Below, piece by piece: positions 15,958 to 24,333 of a DNA stretch of 64,000 bases (position 1 is the stretch's first letter; each line of letters opens with the position of its first letter). A model generated the notes under the pieces. That model did no database searches. It saw only the letters and a program-made list of their open reading frames with translations, and was not told where the DNA came from. Both the position numbers and the translations under genes were made by a program. Origin of the DNA: Bacillus pumilus (GTDB lineage Bacteria > Bacillota > Bacilli > Bacillales > Bacillaceae); contig MKZN01000001.1 in the NCBI GenBank assembly GCA_001938995.1, positions 62,001 to 126,000 of the forward strand, written 5' to 3'.

Positions 15958-17424
15958 GTGAAAAGTCGTATTGAACAAGATATACAAGTTGTCATCAAGC
16001 GCGTCAAAAGCTTTGCCGGGAAAAGTGATGACATCGTGTTCCATTCTATTTCATTTGGTCCTATCGCTCTCTCTGCATGTCTCGTGTACGTTGAAGGACT
16101 CACACAATTTGAAATGCTCTCCAAACAAATCATTTCACCCATGCAAAAGGAACTGAACATCACCGAGGTCGAACACACCACACTCTCTACCTTATCGAAG
16201 CAATTCTTTGGTATTCAAAGTGATGTGCTCGAGGATATGAACCTTGTGATCGAGCATTTATACAGCGGCAAGGCTATTTTATTCATGGATGGGGCGACGC
16301 AGGCTCTTTCCTTCCAAACCCATCTATTTCAATTTAGAGAAGTAGAAGAGCCGCAATCCGAAGTGCTGGTGAGGGGGCCGCGGATTGGGTTTATTGAGAA
16401 CCTTGAAAAAAACACCGCCTTGCTCCGTGAGCGGGCAAACGATCCAAACCTTGTGATTCAAAAGATCAGCGTCGGCACTCGAAATAAAAAATCTGCCGCT
16501 CTTGTGTACGTGCGAGATATTGTCGATCCCACCCTTGTGGAAGATGTTATGTCACGAATGAAACAAATCAAAATGGATGATATTCCTGAGACTGGTTATA
16601 TTGAACAGCTCATTGAGGACAGTCATCTATCCATTTTCCCACAGATTCAAAACACAGAACGTCCGGATCGGGTGATCGCATCCGTGCTTGAAGGAAAAGT
16701 GTCAATTATGCTCGATGGCACTCCATTTGCTCTCATTCTTCCTATGACGGTAACAGCGTTAATGCAATCACCTGAGGATTATTATCAAAGATGGACAAGT
16801 GCATCGTTATTACGCTTACTCCGATATGTTGCTGTCCTCCTGACGATTTTTTTACCAGGGCTCTACATTGCCCTTGTTTCCTATCATCCTGGTTTATTAC
16901 CAACCCGGATGGCCCTCACCATTGCAGGCAGCCGGCAAAATGTCCCCTTCCCCCCTGTTGTTGAAGCAATACTCATGTCCTTTACGATTCAACTGTTGCG
17001 GGAAGCTGGGCTTCGACTTCCTAGAGCGATTGGACAAACAATCGGACTCATTGGCGGCGTCATTATTGGGCAGGCCGCTGTACAAGCAAACATCGTGAGT
17101 GCCTTAATGGTCATTATTGTTTCGTTAACCGCATTGGCCGATTTCACAGCGCCATCTTATGACTTTAGTTTCCCGTTACGTATTCTTCGGTTTATGGCTA
17201 TTTTCAGCTCAGCTATATTTGGGCTATACGGGTTAATCATGTGTTATTTATTTGTCCTTTGTCACCTCATGCAATTAAAGACCTTTGGCTTTGACTATTT
17301 TACACCCGTTTTGTCTTCACCGTTTTCAGATTTAAAGGATATGTACGTTCGTTTACCTGTTGGACTATTTAAAACAAGACCGAAAACAGCGAAGACGGAA
17401 AATATCAAAAGACAAGGAGAGTAA
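15958..17424 (+). CDS. gerBA: Spore germination receptor A subunit (GerBA-like)
   Basis: The A subunit of a GerA-type nutrient germinant receptor in the spore inner membrane. 488 residues: a soluble N-terminal part of about 280 residues with conserved RGPRIGFIENLEKNTALLRER, TERPDRV and EGKVSIMLDGTPFA, then about five transmembrane helices with NVPFPP-EA and REAGLRLPRAIGQTIG. GTG 15958 has a GAGGGTGAGG site. First gene of a tricistronic operon under a sigma-G-like promoter. Overall wording and position next to ywtG favour GerB over the other paralogues, but germinant specificity cannot be read from sequence. Confidence 0.85.
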   Translation: MKSRIEQDIQVVIKRVKSFAGKSDDIVFHSISFGPIALSACLVYVEGLTQFEMLSKQIISPMQKELNITEVEHTTLSTLSKQFFGIQSDVLEDMNLVIEHLYSGKAILFMDGATQALSFQTHLFQFREVEEPQSEVLVRGPRIGFIENLEKNTALLRERANDPNLVIQKISVGTRNKKSAALVYVRDIVDPTLVEDVMSRMKQIKMDDIPETGYIEQLIEDSHLSIFPQIQNTERPDRVIASVLEGKVSIMLDGTPFALILPMTVTALMQSPEDYYQRWTSASLLRLLRYVAVLLTIFLPGLYIALVSYHPGLLPTRMALTIAGSRQNVPFPPVVEAILMSFTIQLLREAGLRLPRAIGQTIGLIGGVIIGQAAVQANIVSALMVIIVSLTALADFTAPSYDFSFPLRILRFMAIFSSAIFGLYGLIMCYLFVLCHLMQLKTFGFDYFTPVLSSPFSDLKDMYVRLPVGLFKTRPKTAKTENIKRQGE

Positions 17425-17427
17425 CCG

Positions 17428-18528
17428 ATGTACAGAGCTGAGAAGCTATCATTGTTACAAGTCACCATTTTGTGTAGTTCTACAATGATAGGCGCGGGAA
17501 TTTTAACCATTCCACGCAGTTCTGCCAATTCAGGATTCCCTGATGGCTGGATCATTGTATTAATACAGGGAGTCATCTTTGCTTTCGTTGCTTTTTTGTT
17601 AGGGTGGATCGCAGAAAAGAATGCACCAGATACGATCTTTGAATCGAATAAAAAAGGAGCTGGTGCCTTCTTTGGCACAATCTTTAATTTGATGCTGATC
17701 GCTTATTTACTGGGCATTGTTGGCTTTGAGGCACGTGTACTCGGCGAAGTGGTTCAGTTTTTCCTGCTTCAATCGACCCCCATGACGGTGATTGTGATGA
17801 TCTTTTTACTCGTGGCGATCTATCATTTGAAAAGCGGTGTCTTCCCCATGGTGAAAATGGTGACGTATATTTATCCAATTACTATGGTGATTTACATAGG
17901 ACTGATGCTGTTTAGTCTAAAATTATTTGATTTTGATTATTTACGCCCAGTGTTGGCACACGGTTTTAAAGATTTTAAGGCGCTTTTCTCTCAAACATTC
18001 ATTCAATTTACAGGCTTTGAAGTGATTTTGTTTGTGGTTCCGCTCATTTATCAAGATAAATGGTCAAAGGCGAAGTGGGCAGCAGCCATTGGGGTTGGAA
18101 TTACGTCACTTATATACTCCCTCACGCTCTTTGTTGTCATTGGCTGCATGACCGTTGGAGAAACAAAATCTCTCACCTGGCCCACTGTTTCACTCATTCA
18201 AGCGTTAGAGATTGAGGGCGTGTTTATCGAACGCTTTGATATTTTCTTACTGACGATCTGGACGTGTCAGCAATTCATTTGTATGCTTGGTTTTTTCCAA
18301 TTTGCCATTAAAGGCTGTCACACCGTCTTCAAGACCACGAATGTCACGAAATTGCTATGGTTATTGTTTTTACTGACTTCTGCCTTATCTCTTTTTCCGA
18401 GAAATATAAATGAAGTCTTTTACTATTCCACTTTACTCGGCTACGCTTTGTTCGTCGTTTTAGCCATTCCTTTTTTCACAGCAGCGCTGATGATGATTCG
18501 TAAAAAATGGGGAGGTCGTTCTGCATGA
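17428..18528 (+). CDS. gerBB: Spore germination receptor B subunit, permease-like (GerBB-like)
   Basis: A 366-residue integral membrane protein of the amino acid permease (APC) superfamily, about ten transmembrane helices, starting with the typical LLQVTILCSSTMIGAGILTIPR. It is the B subunit that binds or conducts germinant in the receptor. ATG 17428 follows the A gene by three bases with AAGGAG upstream; its stop overlaps the C gene by four bases. Family certain; the gerB assignment rests on synteny. Confidence 0.85.
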   Translation: MYRAEKLSLLQVTILCSSTMIGAGILTIPRSSANSGFPDGWIIVLIQGVIFAFVAFLLGWIAEKNAPDTIFESNKKGAGAFFGTIFNLMLIAYLLGIVGFEARVLGEVVQFFLLQSTPMTVIVMIFLLVAIYHLKSGVFPMVKMVTYIYPITMVIYIGLMLFSLKLFDFDYLRPVLAHGFKDFKALFSQTFIQFTGFEVILFVVPLIYQDKWSKAKWAAAIGVGITSLIYSLTLFVVIGCMTVGETKSLTWPTVSLIQALEIEGVFIERFDIFLLTIWTCQQFICMLGFFQFAIKGCHTVFKTTNVTKLLWLLFLLTSALSLFPRNINEVFYYSTLLGYALFVVLAIPFFTAALMMIRKKWGGRSA

Positions 18529-19673
18529 GACGATGGCGTTTCCTTTTACTCTTTCTGTCTTGTGGTCTTTTTCTACTATCAACCGGATGCTGGGACTTAA
18601 AGGATATCGAGAAATTATCGTTTGTACGTGGCGTTGGCATTGACGAAACAGATGATCAAGGTGTCAAACTCACCTATCAGAACCTTGTCCCAAAAATGGC
18701 CGGGAAACAGGAGGCGGACTCTCCCGGCTATGTCAATGTGGTATCGAAAGGGAAAAATGTGTTAGAGGCTGTCAGTAATGTCTCCTTGAAGGCTCCTCCT
18801 ATATACAGTGATCATCTCAAAATCTTCTTGTTTGGCAAACATCAAGCAGAGAATCAAGATATTCAAATGACACTCAATCATTTTATACGAGATGATGAGG
18901 TTCGGAGAAGTAGCTATCTCCTCGTGACCCGTGATGCGGCAGCCAAGGTAATCAATCAACCGCTAAAATCACAGCAAAAAGTACCTGTTGAACATATTTT
19001 CGAAACATCTAAAAATCGAAGCTTTAATGGGGAAATCTTGCTTCCGACACGTATTGGCAGAGCCTCCGATTACTTTCAGATGGGTATTAGTTTTCTAGTC
19101 CAAAGTGTGGATGCCATTAACGGCGAACTGATCTACGATGGAGCTGGAATCATACATGGGAAAACGCGAAAGCTGATAGGATTTATCCCTGCAACGGATG
19201 TCCAATCTTTAAATTGGATCATGAATCATATTTCAGGCGGAGTTGTACCAGCAACCTATAAAAACTCTCCCATTACGTTTGAAATCAAGAAAGCCACTTC
19301 CAAGGTTGAACCCCATCTGAAAGACGGAAAGATTTCTTTTACAATTCGGATCATGACAAATGGAAAACTATCTGAGGATCAATACCCCGCTGAAGATTCT
19401 TACGATGAAAAGTACATCAAGCGTTTCGAGCATATTTTCGCGAAATCCATCAAACATCGGATTCACAAAGCTGTCAGCCACATTCAAAAAGAGGTTGGTG
19501 TTGATCCCATCTATCTAAACCAGCAAGTGCGCATTAAGTACCCTGACTTTTGGGAACAGCACCGAGATGAGTGGGACTCTCTGTTTCAAGAAGCTGATAT
19601 TGCGTATGATGTTCAAGTCCACATCTTGAACTTCGGAGCAGAAGGCGCATCGAAAAAAAGCTTTCAATGGTAA
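18525..19673 (+). CDS. gerBC: Spore germination receptor C subunit, lipoprotein (GerBC-like)
   Basis: A GerAC-family lipoprotein of 382 residues: signal peptide and lipobox LSTGC followed by WDLKDIEK, the standard start of mature GerAC proteins (CWD). It sits on the outer face of the spore inner membrane. ATG 18525 overlaps the gerBB stop (ATGA) and has GGGGAGG 9 bases upstream; an in-frame ATG 18 bases earlier is less well placed. The gene is followed at once by intergenic repeat copy A, whose first hairpin can serve as terminator. Confidence 0.87.
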   Translation: MRRWRFLLLFLSCGLFLLSTGCWDLKDIEKLSFVRGVGIDETDDQGVKLTYQNLVPKMAGKQEADSPGYVNVVSKGKNVLEAVSNVSLKAPPIYSDHLKIFLFGKHQAENQDIQMTLNHFIRDDEVRRSSYLLVTRDAAAKVINQPLKSQQKVPVEHIFETSKNRSFNGEILLPTRIGRASDYFQMGISFLVQSVDAINGELIYDGAGIIHGKTRKLIGFIPATDVQSLNWIMNHISGGVVPATYKNSPITFEIKKATSKVEPHLKDGKISFTIRIMTNGKLSEDQYPAEDSYDEKYIKRFEHIFAKSIKHRIHKAVSHIQKEVGVDPIYLNQQVRIKYPDFWEQHRDEWDSLFQEADIAYDVQVHILNFGAEGASKKSFQW

Positions 19674-19677
19674 ATAC

Positions 19678-19867
19678 ACAAAGGACTAAAATGATTTTAT
19701 TTAGTCCTTTATTTTCTTTTCAGCATGATTGAAACCCTTGAAGTCTAGGATGGACGAGCACTAGAGCAAATTGAACATTCGTGAGTACCAGCGCGCAGGG
19801 CTGACAACAAATGCGAGAGTTTGTCAACACGCTAAGGCGGCTACTCCGAGGGAGTACCGCCTTTTTT
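19678..19867 (+). repeat. Structured intergenic repeat, copy A
   Basis: About 190 bases shared with 24011-24198. Parts in order: hairpin AAGGACTAAA..TTTAGTCCTT; a block with TTTTCAGCATGATTGAAA, AGTCTAGGA and ACGAGCACT; a block ACCAGCGCGCAGG; a GACAAC..TTTGTC stem; ACACGCT; and a final terminator stem GGCGG..CCGCC plus TTTTTT. This copy is about 6 bases shorter in the middle than copy B. Its final hairpin overlaps the 3' end of the convergent gene at 19841. Confidence 0.8.
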
Positions 19868-21238
19868 ACGTGCCACGATCAAGAGCTGGTATAAGTTCAC
19901 TTCGTCAGACAATGCGTTTACCTGAAAGCCAAGCGCTTCTCCTATTCTGGCCACTTCATCAAAAAACAATTGGACGTTTTGATCAATATGTACATCGATT
20001 CGTTTTTCTAGAATACGTTCAAACATGGCTTCTGGAAAGAGAGCCCGCATCGTTTTCGGTGTGAAAAATCTGATGTGCGTGCGATCTAATAGCCCCATAT
20101 CCTGATACGTAAAATCACCCGTCATTAATGGAAGTAGCACTTCAGCATGCATCATATTAGGTAAACAGCAAATGATCACACCATCAGGTTTTAAGGACAT
20201 ATACGCCTGAGAAATGATTTGCCATGGATCTGAAATATGCTCTAGCACATCCGAAAATATAATGGCATCAAAAAAGGATGCCTTCTCTGCCCACGGGTAT
20301 TCCTCTACTTTCGCCTGTGTGACGTCACGATAATACGCCTTGGCAATATTGGCTTTTAGTTCACCCTCCTCTACCCCGTACATCTCAACTTTCTGCCGAT
20401 TGATCAGTTCAAGACCTGTTGCTCCTGCGCCGCATCCAACATCCAGCACACATGTAGCTTCTTTAGGCAGCAATGATGCAAAATAAGGATGAGGTGTGAT
20501 CAGATTTAAATCCATCCCCCACTTTTCTAAAAACCGAAGCCTGTTCTCTGCAAATAGTGCAGAAAGGTTCGTCTCTTGATTCGCACGGAAAGTTGCATGA
20601 CCATGGTGATGGACAAATGAATCATGAACAATTTGTAGCTGATACCCCTTCAGTAAAGAACGCACACACAGATCATCATCCTCAAACGACCCATAAACAA
20701 ACCGCTCATCAAACAACCCCACATCCTCAATCAACTCTCTCTTGACCAACAAACAAAAACCAACTAACCTGTGCACATACGTCCTCTTTCCTTTTTGAGC
20801 AGCTGTATGTTTCTTTGCAAATGAAGAAAGCTCCTTCACATCTGTGTACGAAGGCTGAACCAATTGAGGACCACTCACATAATTTGAAACAGGTCCAACC
20901 ATTCCAATCGTTTTTGATGCAAATAATGCCTCTTTTAATGGGGGCAGCCAATTTTCAGTGACCATCGTATCATTATTTAAAAAGAGAAGACTATCTCCTG
21001 TTGCTTTTTTTGCTCCTTGATTACATCCCTTGGCAAAGCCTTGATTCTCTTCATTTTCAATGACCGTGACATTCTTGAGCTCTCTCACATACTCCTTCGT
21101 TCCATCTGTGGATGCATTATCTACAATGATGAGTTCATATTGATCACTCGGGGTATGCCGCTTGATACTGTCGATACATTGTTTTGTTAAATGAAGCTCA
21201 TTGTATGTCAACATGACAATGCTTGTTTTTCCTTTCAT
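19841..21238 (-). CDS. Glycosyltransferase family 2 fused to SAM methyltransferase
   Basis: A 465-residue two-domain protein. Residues 1 to about 230 are a GT-A glycosyltransferase (SIVMLTYNELHLTKQCIDSI, IVDNASTDGT, GFAKGCNQG, DXD-like LNNDT, FEDDDLC). Residues about 260-455 are a class I methyltransferase (VLDVGCGAGATGLEL, FSDVLEHISDP, PDGVIICCLPN). ATG 21238 follows AGGTGGAAGTGAG. Such fusions modify surface or spore polysaccharides; target unknown. It sits alone between the gerB operon and ywtG, where I do not recall a counterpart in B. subtilis. Its last codons (GGTPSE, stop) lie inside the terminator stem of repeat copy A. Confidence 0.82.
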   Translation of the reverse strand: MKGKTSIVMLTYNELHLTKQCIDSIKRHTPSDQYELIIVDNASTDGTKEYVRELKNVTVIENEENQGFAKGCNQGAKKATGDSLLFLNNDTMVTENWLPPLKEALFASKTIGMVGPVSNYVSGPQLVQPSYTDVKELSSFAKKHTAAQKGKRTYVHRLVGFCLLVKRELIEDVGLFDERFVYGSFEDDDLCVRSLLKGYQLQIVHDSFVHHHGHATFRANQETNLSALFAENRLRFLEKWGMDLNLITPHPYFASLLPKEATCVLDVGCGAGATGLELINRQKVEMYGVEEGELKANIAKAYYRDVTQAKVEEYPWAEKASFFDAIIFSDVLEHISDPWQIISQAYMSLKPDGVIICCLPNMMHAEVLLPLMTGDFTYQDMGLLDRTHIRFFTPKTMRALFPEAMFERILEKRIDVHIDQNVQLFFDEVARIGEALGFQVNALSDEVNLYQLLIVARKKGGTPSE

Positions 21239-21334
21239 CTCACTTCCACCTTTCGTCCGTCTGTTTCATATGTATGACAAATCCAGTACATTCAGAAGAT
21301 AGAGGTGGTCCTTTTCTTGATTAAACGTTTGTTT

Positions 21335-21369
21335 AAAAAAGAAGACCAGCTGCCTATCATCAGCTGGTC
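21335..21369 (-). terminator. Terminator of ywtG
   Basis: GACCAGCTG (21344-21352) and CAGCTGGTC (21361-21369) form a perfect 9-bp stem; the minus strand continues TTCTTTTTT. Confidence 0.88.
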
Positions 21370-21375
21370 TCTCTT

Positions 21376-22740
21376 TCACACCATTTCGCCTTCTTCTTCC
21401 ACGACGCCACGGTTTCTTTTTTTCAAATCATCTTCAATTTCTTCGAGACTTTTCCCTTTCGTTTCAGTCACCAAGTATTTCACAAATAAGAAGGCACCTA
21501 TACCAATGACCGCATATATAAGGAAGAGATGACTGATTCCAATCGCACTTAGTAATGCCGGAAACGTCAGTGAGATGATCAAATTCCCTGTATGAAGAAG
21601 GAATGTGGATACCCCTGTACCAATTCCTCGGACATGCACTGGAAACAGCTCTGGAAGCATGACCCACACGACCGGTCCCCAGCTCATGGCAAAGATGACA
21701 ATAAAAAGTCCTAAACATATAACTGTTGTCCATCCTGCAGCTGTAGACCCTTCAAAAAATCGATTGACCACTGACAGCACAATCAAGTTGAGTACCATTC
21801 CGGCATTACCAAAAAGAAGTAACGCCTTACGTCCTACACGATCAATGATGTTCATCGCCACAAATGTCATGATGACATTCACCGCACCAATTCCGACGGT
21901 TCCTAAAATCGCCGCTGACTCGCCAAAGCCGACACTTGTGAATGTTTTCGGGGCATAATAAATAATTGTATTAGTACCAATAAACTGTTGGAAAAACGCT
22001 AAACCGACACCAGCAATGAGCGCTGGGCGTACCCATGGCTCAAATAATTCCTTGAAGCCTCCTCTTTCTTCACTCTCCGCCTTTTGAATATCCGAGATTT
22101 CTTCATTTACCTCTTGTTGAGACTTTCTGAGTTTTAACAATATCGATTTTGCCCGATCAGCCTGTCCATGAACAAACAGCCACCGGGGACTCTCAGGCAT
22201 AAACAAAATGCCAATCAACAGAAGAACGGAAGGCACGACTGCAATCCCCAGCATGAGACGCCATGCCTCTGCATCAGCTAAAACGTAGTTCACAATATAA
22301 GCTAGAAGAATACCAAAGGTAATCATCAGCTGGTTTAAAGAGGACAGCGCCCCCCTTGATTCCTTTGGTGCTAGTTCAGATAGATATAAGGGAACAATCG
22401 TCGTCGAGCACCCTACAGCAAGTCCTAGTACAATTCGAAAGAGAACCATCACTTCCGTATTAGGCGCAAAGGCTGTTCCAAATCCGCCGATAATAAACAA
22501 AACGGCAGCACACATGATGGCTTTTTTCCGTCCAAATTGATCTGTCAGCTTCCCAGATAACGAGGAACCGAGCATCGCACCGATTAATATCGAACTCACG
22601 ACAAGTCCTTCCGTAAACGCATTTAAACCTAGATCTTCTTTCATAAATAAAATGGCACCAGAGATGACACCTGTATCATATCCGTATAAAGCGCCGCCAA
22701 GGGCGCCGAAGAAGTAAAGCCATCCATTCCGTTTTTTCAT
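21376..22740 (-). CDS. ywtG: Sugar porter, MFS family (YwtG/CsbC type)
   Basis: A 12-helix major facilitator of the sugar porter family, likely a proton-sugar symporter. Motifs: GYDTGVISGAI, the loop 2-3 signature DQFGRKKA, PESPRWL after helix 6, QQFIGTNTIIYYAP in helix 7, DRVGRKALLL, PELFP, and the C-terminal TETKGKSLEEIE. It matches YwtG by recalled sequence and by position next to tagT. The start is set at ATG 22740, 8 bases after GAGGGG; ATG 22746 would leave only 2 bases. Exact sugar unknown. Confidence 0.88.
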   Translation of the reverse strand: MKKRNGWLYFFGALGGALYGYDTGVISGAILFMKEDLGLNAFTEGLVVSSILIGAMLGSSLSGKLTDQFGRKKAIMCAAVLFIIGGFGTAFAPNTEVMVLFRIVLGLAVGCSTTIVPLYLSELAPKESRGALSSLNQLMITFGILLAYIVNYVLADAEAWRLMLGIAVVPSVLLLIGILFMPESPRWLFVHGQADRAKSILLKLRKSQQEVNEEISDIQKAESEERGGFKELFEPWVRPALIAGVGLAFFQQFIGTNTIIYYAPKTFTSVGFGESAAILGTVGIGAVNVIMTFVAMNIIDRVGRKALLLFGNAGMVLNLIVLSVVNRFFEGSTAAGWTTVICLGLFIVIFAMSWGPVVWVMLPELFPVHVRGIGTGVSTFLLHTGNLIISLTFPALLSAIGISHLFLIYAVIGIGAFLFVKYLVTETKGKSLEEIEDDLKKRNRGVVEEEGEMV

Positions 22741-22950
22741 CACCATAACCCCTCTTTTTTTATGTATTTACCAGATGTTTCTCTTTGGAAAAACATTTTC
22801 CTCACTTCCTGTGATTTCAAACATTTCGATGTTTTATGACAAATATTTCATTTGTGTATCATCGAAACTTTTTTCTATAAAGAGACGTCAATTAAACGTT
22901 GGCGAAAAAATGTCGCACGATATCCCGTTTTAAGGTATATTTGTTGTAGT

Positions 22951-22980
22951 TTGTAAACTAGAGTTACGCATCTTTACGAT
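22951..22980 (+). promoter_or_regulatory. Possible promoter of tagT
   Basis: TTGTAA (22951-22956), 18 bases, TACGAT (22975-22980); start codon 29 bases downstream. Found by eye. Confidence 0.4.
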
Positions 22981-23008
22981 AAAATGAATAGGCGAGGGTT
23001 TATAATAT

Positions 23009-23974
23009 ATGGATCAATCACGAAGCATACGCAAACGGAAGAAACGTTTAAAACCATGGGTGAAAGTGACTTTGTTTTTATTTGGTATTCTCTTGCTGAC
23101 AACGGCATCTGTCACAGGTTATGCCTACTATAAAGTGACGACAGCCGCCAAAAAAGCGCAAGTCTCTTTAGACAGGGGGGCACAATCTGTCAAACGTATG
23201 GAAGCCTTCGATCCTGGGAAAGACAGCTTTTCTGTCTTACTGCTTGGAATCGACAGCAGACCCGGCGAAACGGTCAAACAGGCACGAAGCGATGCCATGG
23301 TCTTGGCAACTGTTAACCGTACAAATAAAACCGTGACATTATTAAGCGTTCCAAGGGACTCATATGTCAATATTCCAGGTCATGGCTATGACAAAATCAC
23401 GCATGCACATGCATTTGGCGGTGCAGACTTAACGGTAAGTACAGTTGAAAGTTTACTAGATATTCCGGTCGACTTTGTCATCCAAAGTAATTTCGAAGCA
23501 TTCAAGGAAATCGTGAATGAATTAAATGGGATTTCCATCAACATTAAAGATGAATATGTTGTGAAGCAGATTCAAAAAGATACAAAAGGTAAGGTGACCC
23601 TTCAAACAGGAACACATATGCTAGATGGTGATCAGGCTCTTGCTTATGTCAGAACAAGAAAAGCAGATAGTGATTTAATGCGTGGACAACGTCAAATGGA
23701 AGTATTAAAAGCCATTTTTGATAAATCAAAATCTGTCACTTCTATTCCGTCATATGACAATATCATTGATACACTTGGCGATAATGTATCAACCAACCTG
23801 TCTATGAAGGAATTAGTGGGCCTCTTCCCGCTTCTTACTTCACTGAAATCTGTTGATACCATTCAGCTAAAAGGAACAGACTACCAGCCAAACGGCGTGT
23901 ATTATTTCCAACTGGATCAACATCAGCTCGACAATGTAAAGACTGAATTGAAGAATCAGCTTGAATTATCATAA
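23009..23974 (+). CDS. tagT: LytR-CpsA-Psr family wall polymer ligase (TagT/YwtF)
   Basis: Attaches teichoic acid or other undecaprenyl-linked polymers to peptidoglycan outside the membrane. 321 residues: a basic cytoplasmic start (RKRKKRLKPW), one transmembrane helix (about 19-41), then the LCP domain with FSVLLLGIDSRPGE, ARSDAMVLATVNR, LLSVPRDSYV, DKITHAHAFGG and the Arg-rich LAYVRTRKADSDLMRGQRQ that holds the lipid pyrophosphate. ATG 23009 has GCGAGGG 10 bases upstream. Length, order and neighbours match YwtF, one of three B. subtilis paralogues (TagTUV). Confidence 0.88.
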   Translation: MDQSRSIRKRKKRLKPWVKVTLFLFGILLLTTASVTGYAYYKVTTAAKKAQVSLDRGAQSVKRMEAFDPGKDSFSVLLLGIDSRPGETVKQARSDAMVLATVNRTNKTVTLLSVPRDSYVNIPGHGYDKITHAHAFGGADLTVSTVESLLDIPVDFVIQSNFEAFKEIVNELNGISINIKDEYVVKQIQKDTKGKVTLQTGTHMLDGDQALAYVRTRKADSDLMRGQRQMEVLKAIFDKSKSVTSIPSYDNIIDTLGDNVSTNLSMKELVGLFPLLTSLKSVDTIQLKGTDYQPNGVYYFQLDQHQLDNVKTELKNQLELS

Positions 23975-23977
23975 GCA

Positions 23978-24001
23978 AAAAGCGTTCCATTGGGCGCTTT
24001 C
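23978..24001 (+). terminator. Terminator of tagT
   Basis: AAAGCG..CGCTTT with CC/GG inside the stem and CATT in the loop. Nearly the same hairpin recurs at 24174-24195 at the far end of repeat copy B. Confidence 0.6.
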
Positions 24002-24010
24002 AGATTGTTG

Positions 24011-24198
24011 ACAAAGGACTAAAATGATTTTATTTTAGTCCTTTGTCTTCTTTTCAGCATGATTGAAAACCCTGAAAGTCTAGGAAGAACGAGCACTGGA
24101 GCGGAGCGAATCGAACATACGTGAGCACCAGCGCGCAGGTCTGACAACGAATGCGAGGGTTTGTCTACACGCTGAAGCGTCCCATTGGGGCGCTTTTT
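24011..24198 (+). repeat. Structured intergenic repeat, copy B
   Basis: Second copy of the element at 19678-19867. It begins ACAAAGGACTAAAATGATTT with the same AAGGACTAAA/TTTAGTCCTT hairpin, then has ACGAGCACTGG, ACCAGCGCGCAGG, a GACAAC..TTTGTC stem, ACACGCTGAAGCG and a closing GCG..CGC hairpin with TTTTT. The middle block has CTGG..CCAG arms. The copies differ mainly in the terminator stem and in a 6-base indel. It lies downstream of tagT and its terminator. Confidence 0.8.
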
Positions 24199-24333
24199 CT
24201 CATCTCACCATTGATCATTTCATCATTATTGTTTAGCCTTATAAGAGAGAGGAATCTCTTTCATGAGAATGAAGGAAATCGAACATACTTTGCTTAAGAG
24301 GTTTTTGCATGAATGAAGGAGGATCTTACAACT

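Noticed and set aside
19771-20064. 97-codon plus-strand frame
   Set aside because: Lies across repeat copy A and antisense to the glycosyltransferase fusion; no start site.
24265-24318. 17-codon frame before ywtE as leader peptide
   Set aside because: A GAGAGAGG-like site precedes it, but the peptide has no feature of an attenuator and no antiterminator pairing was seen.
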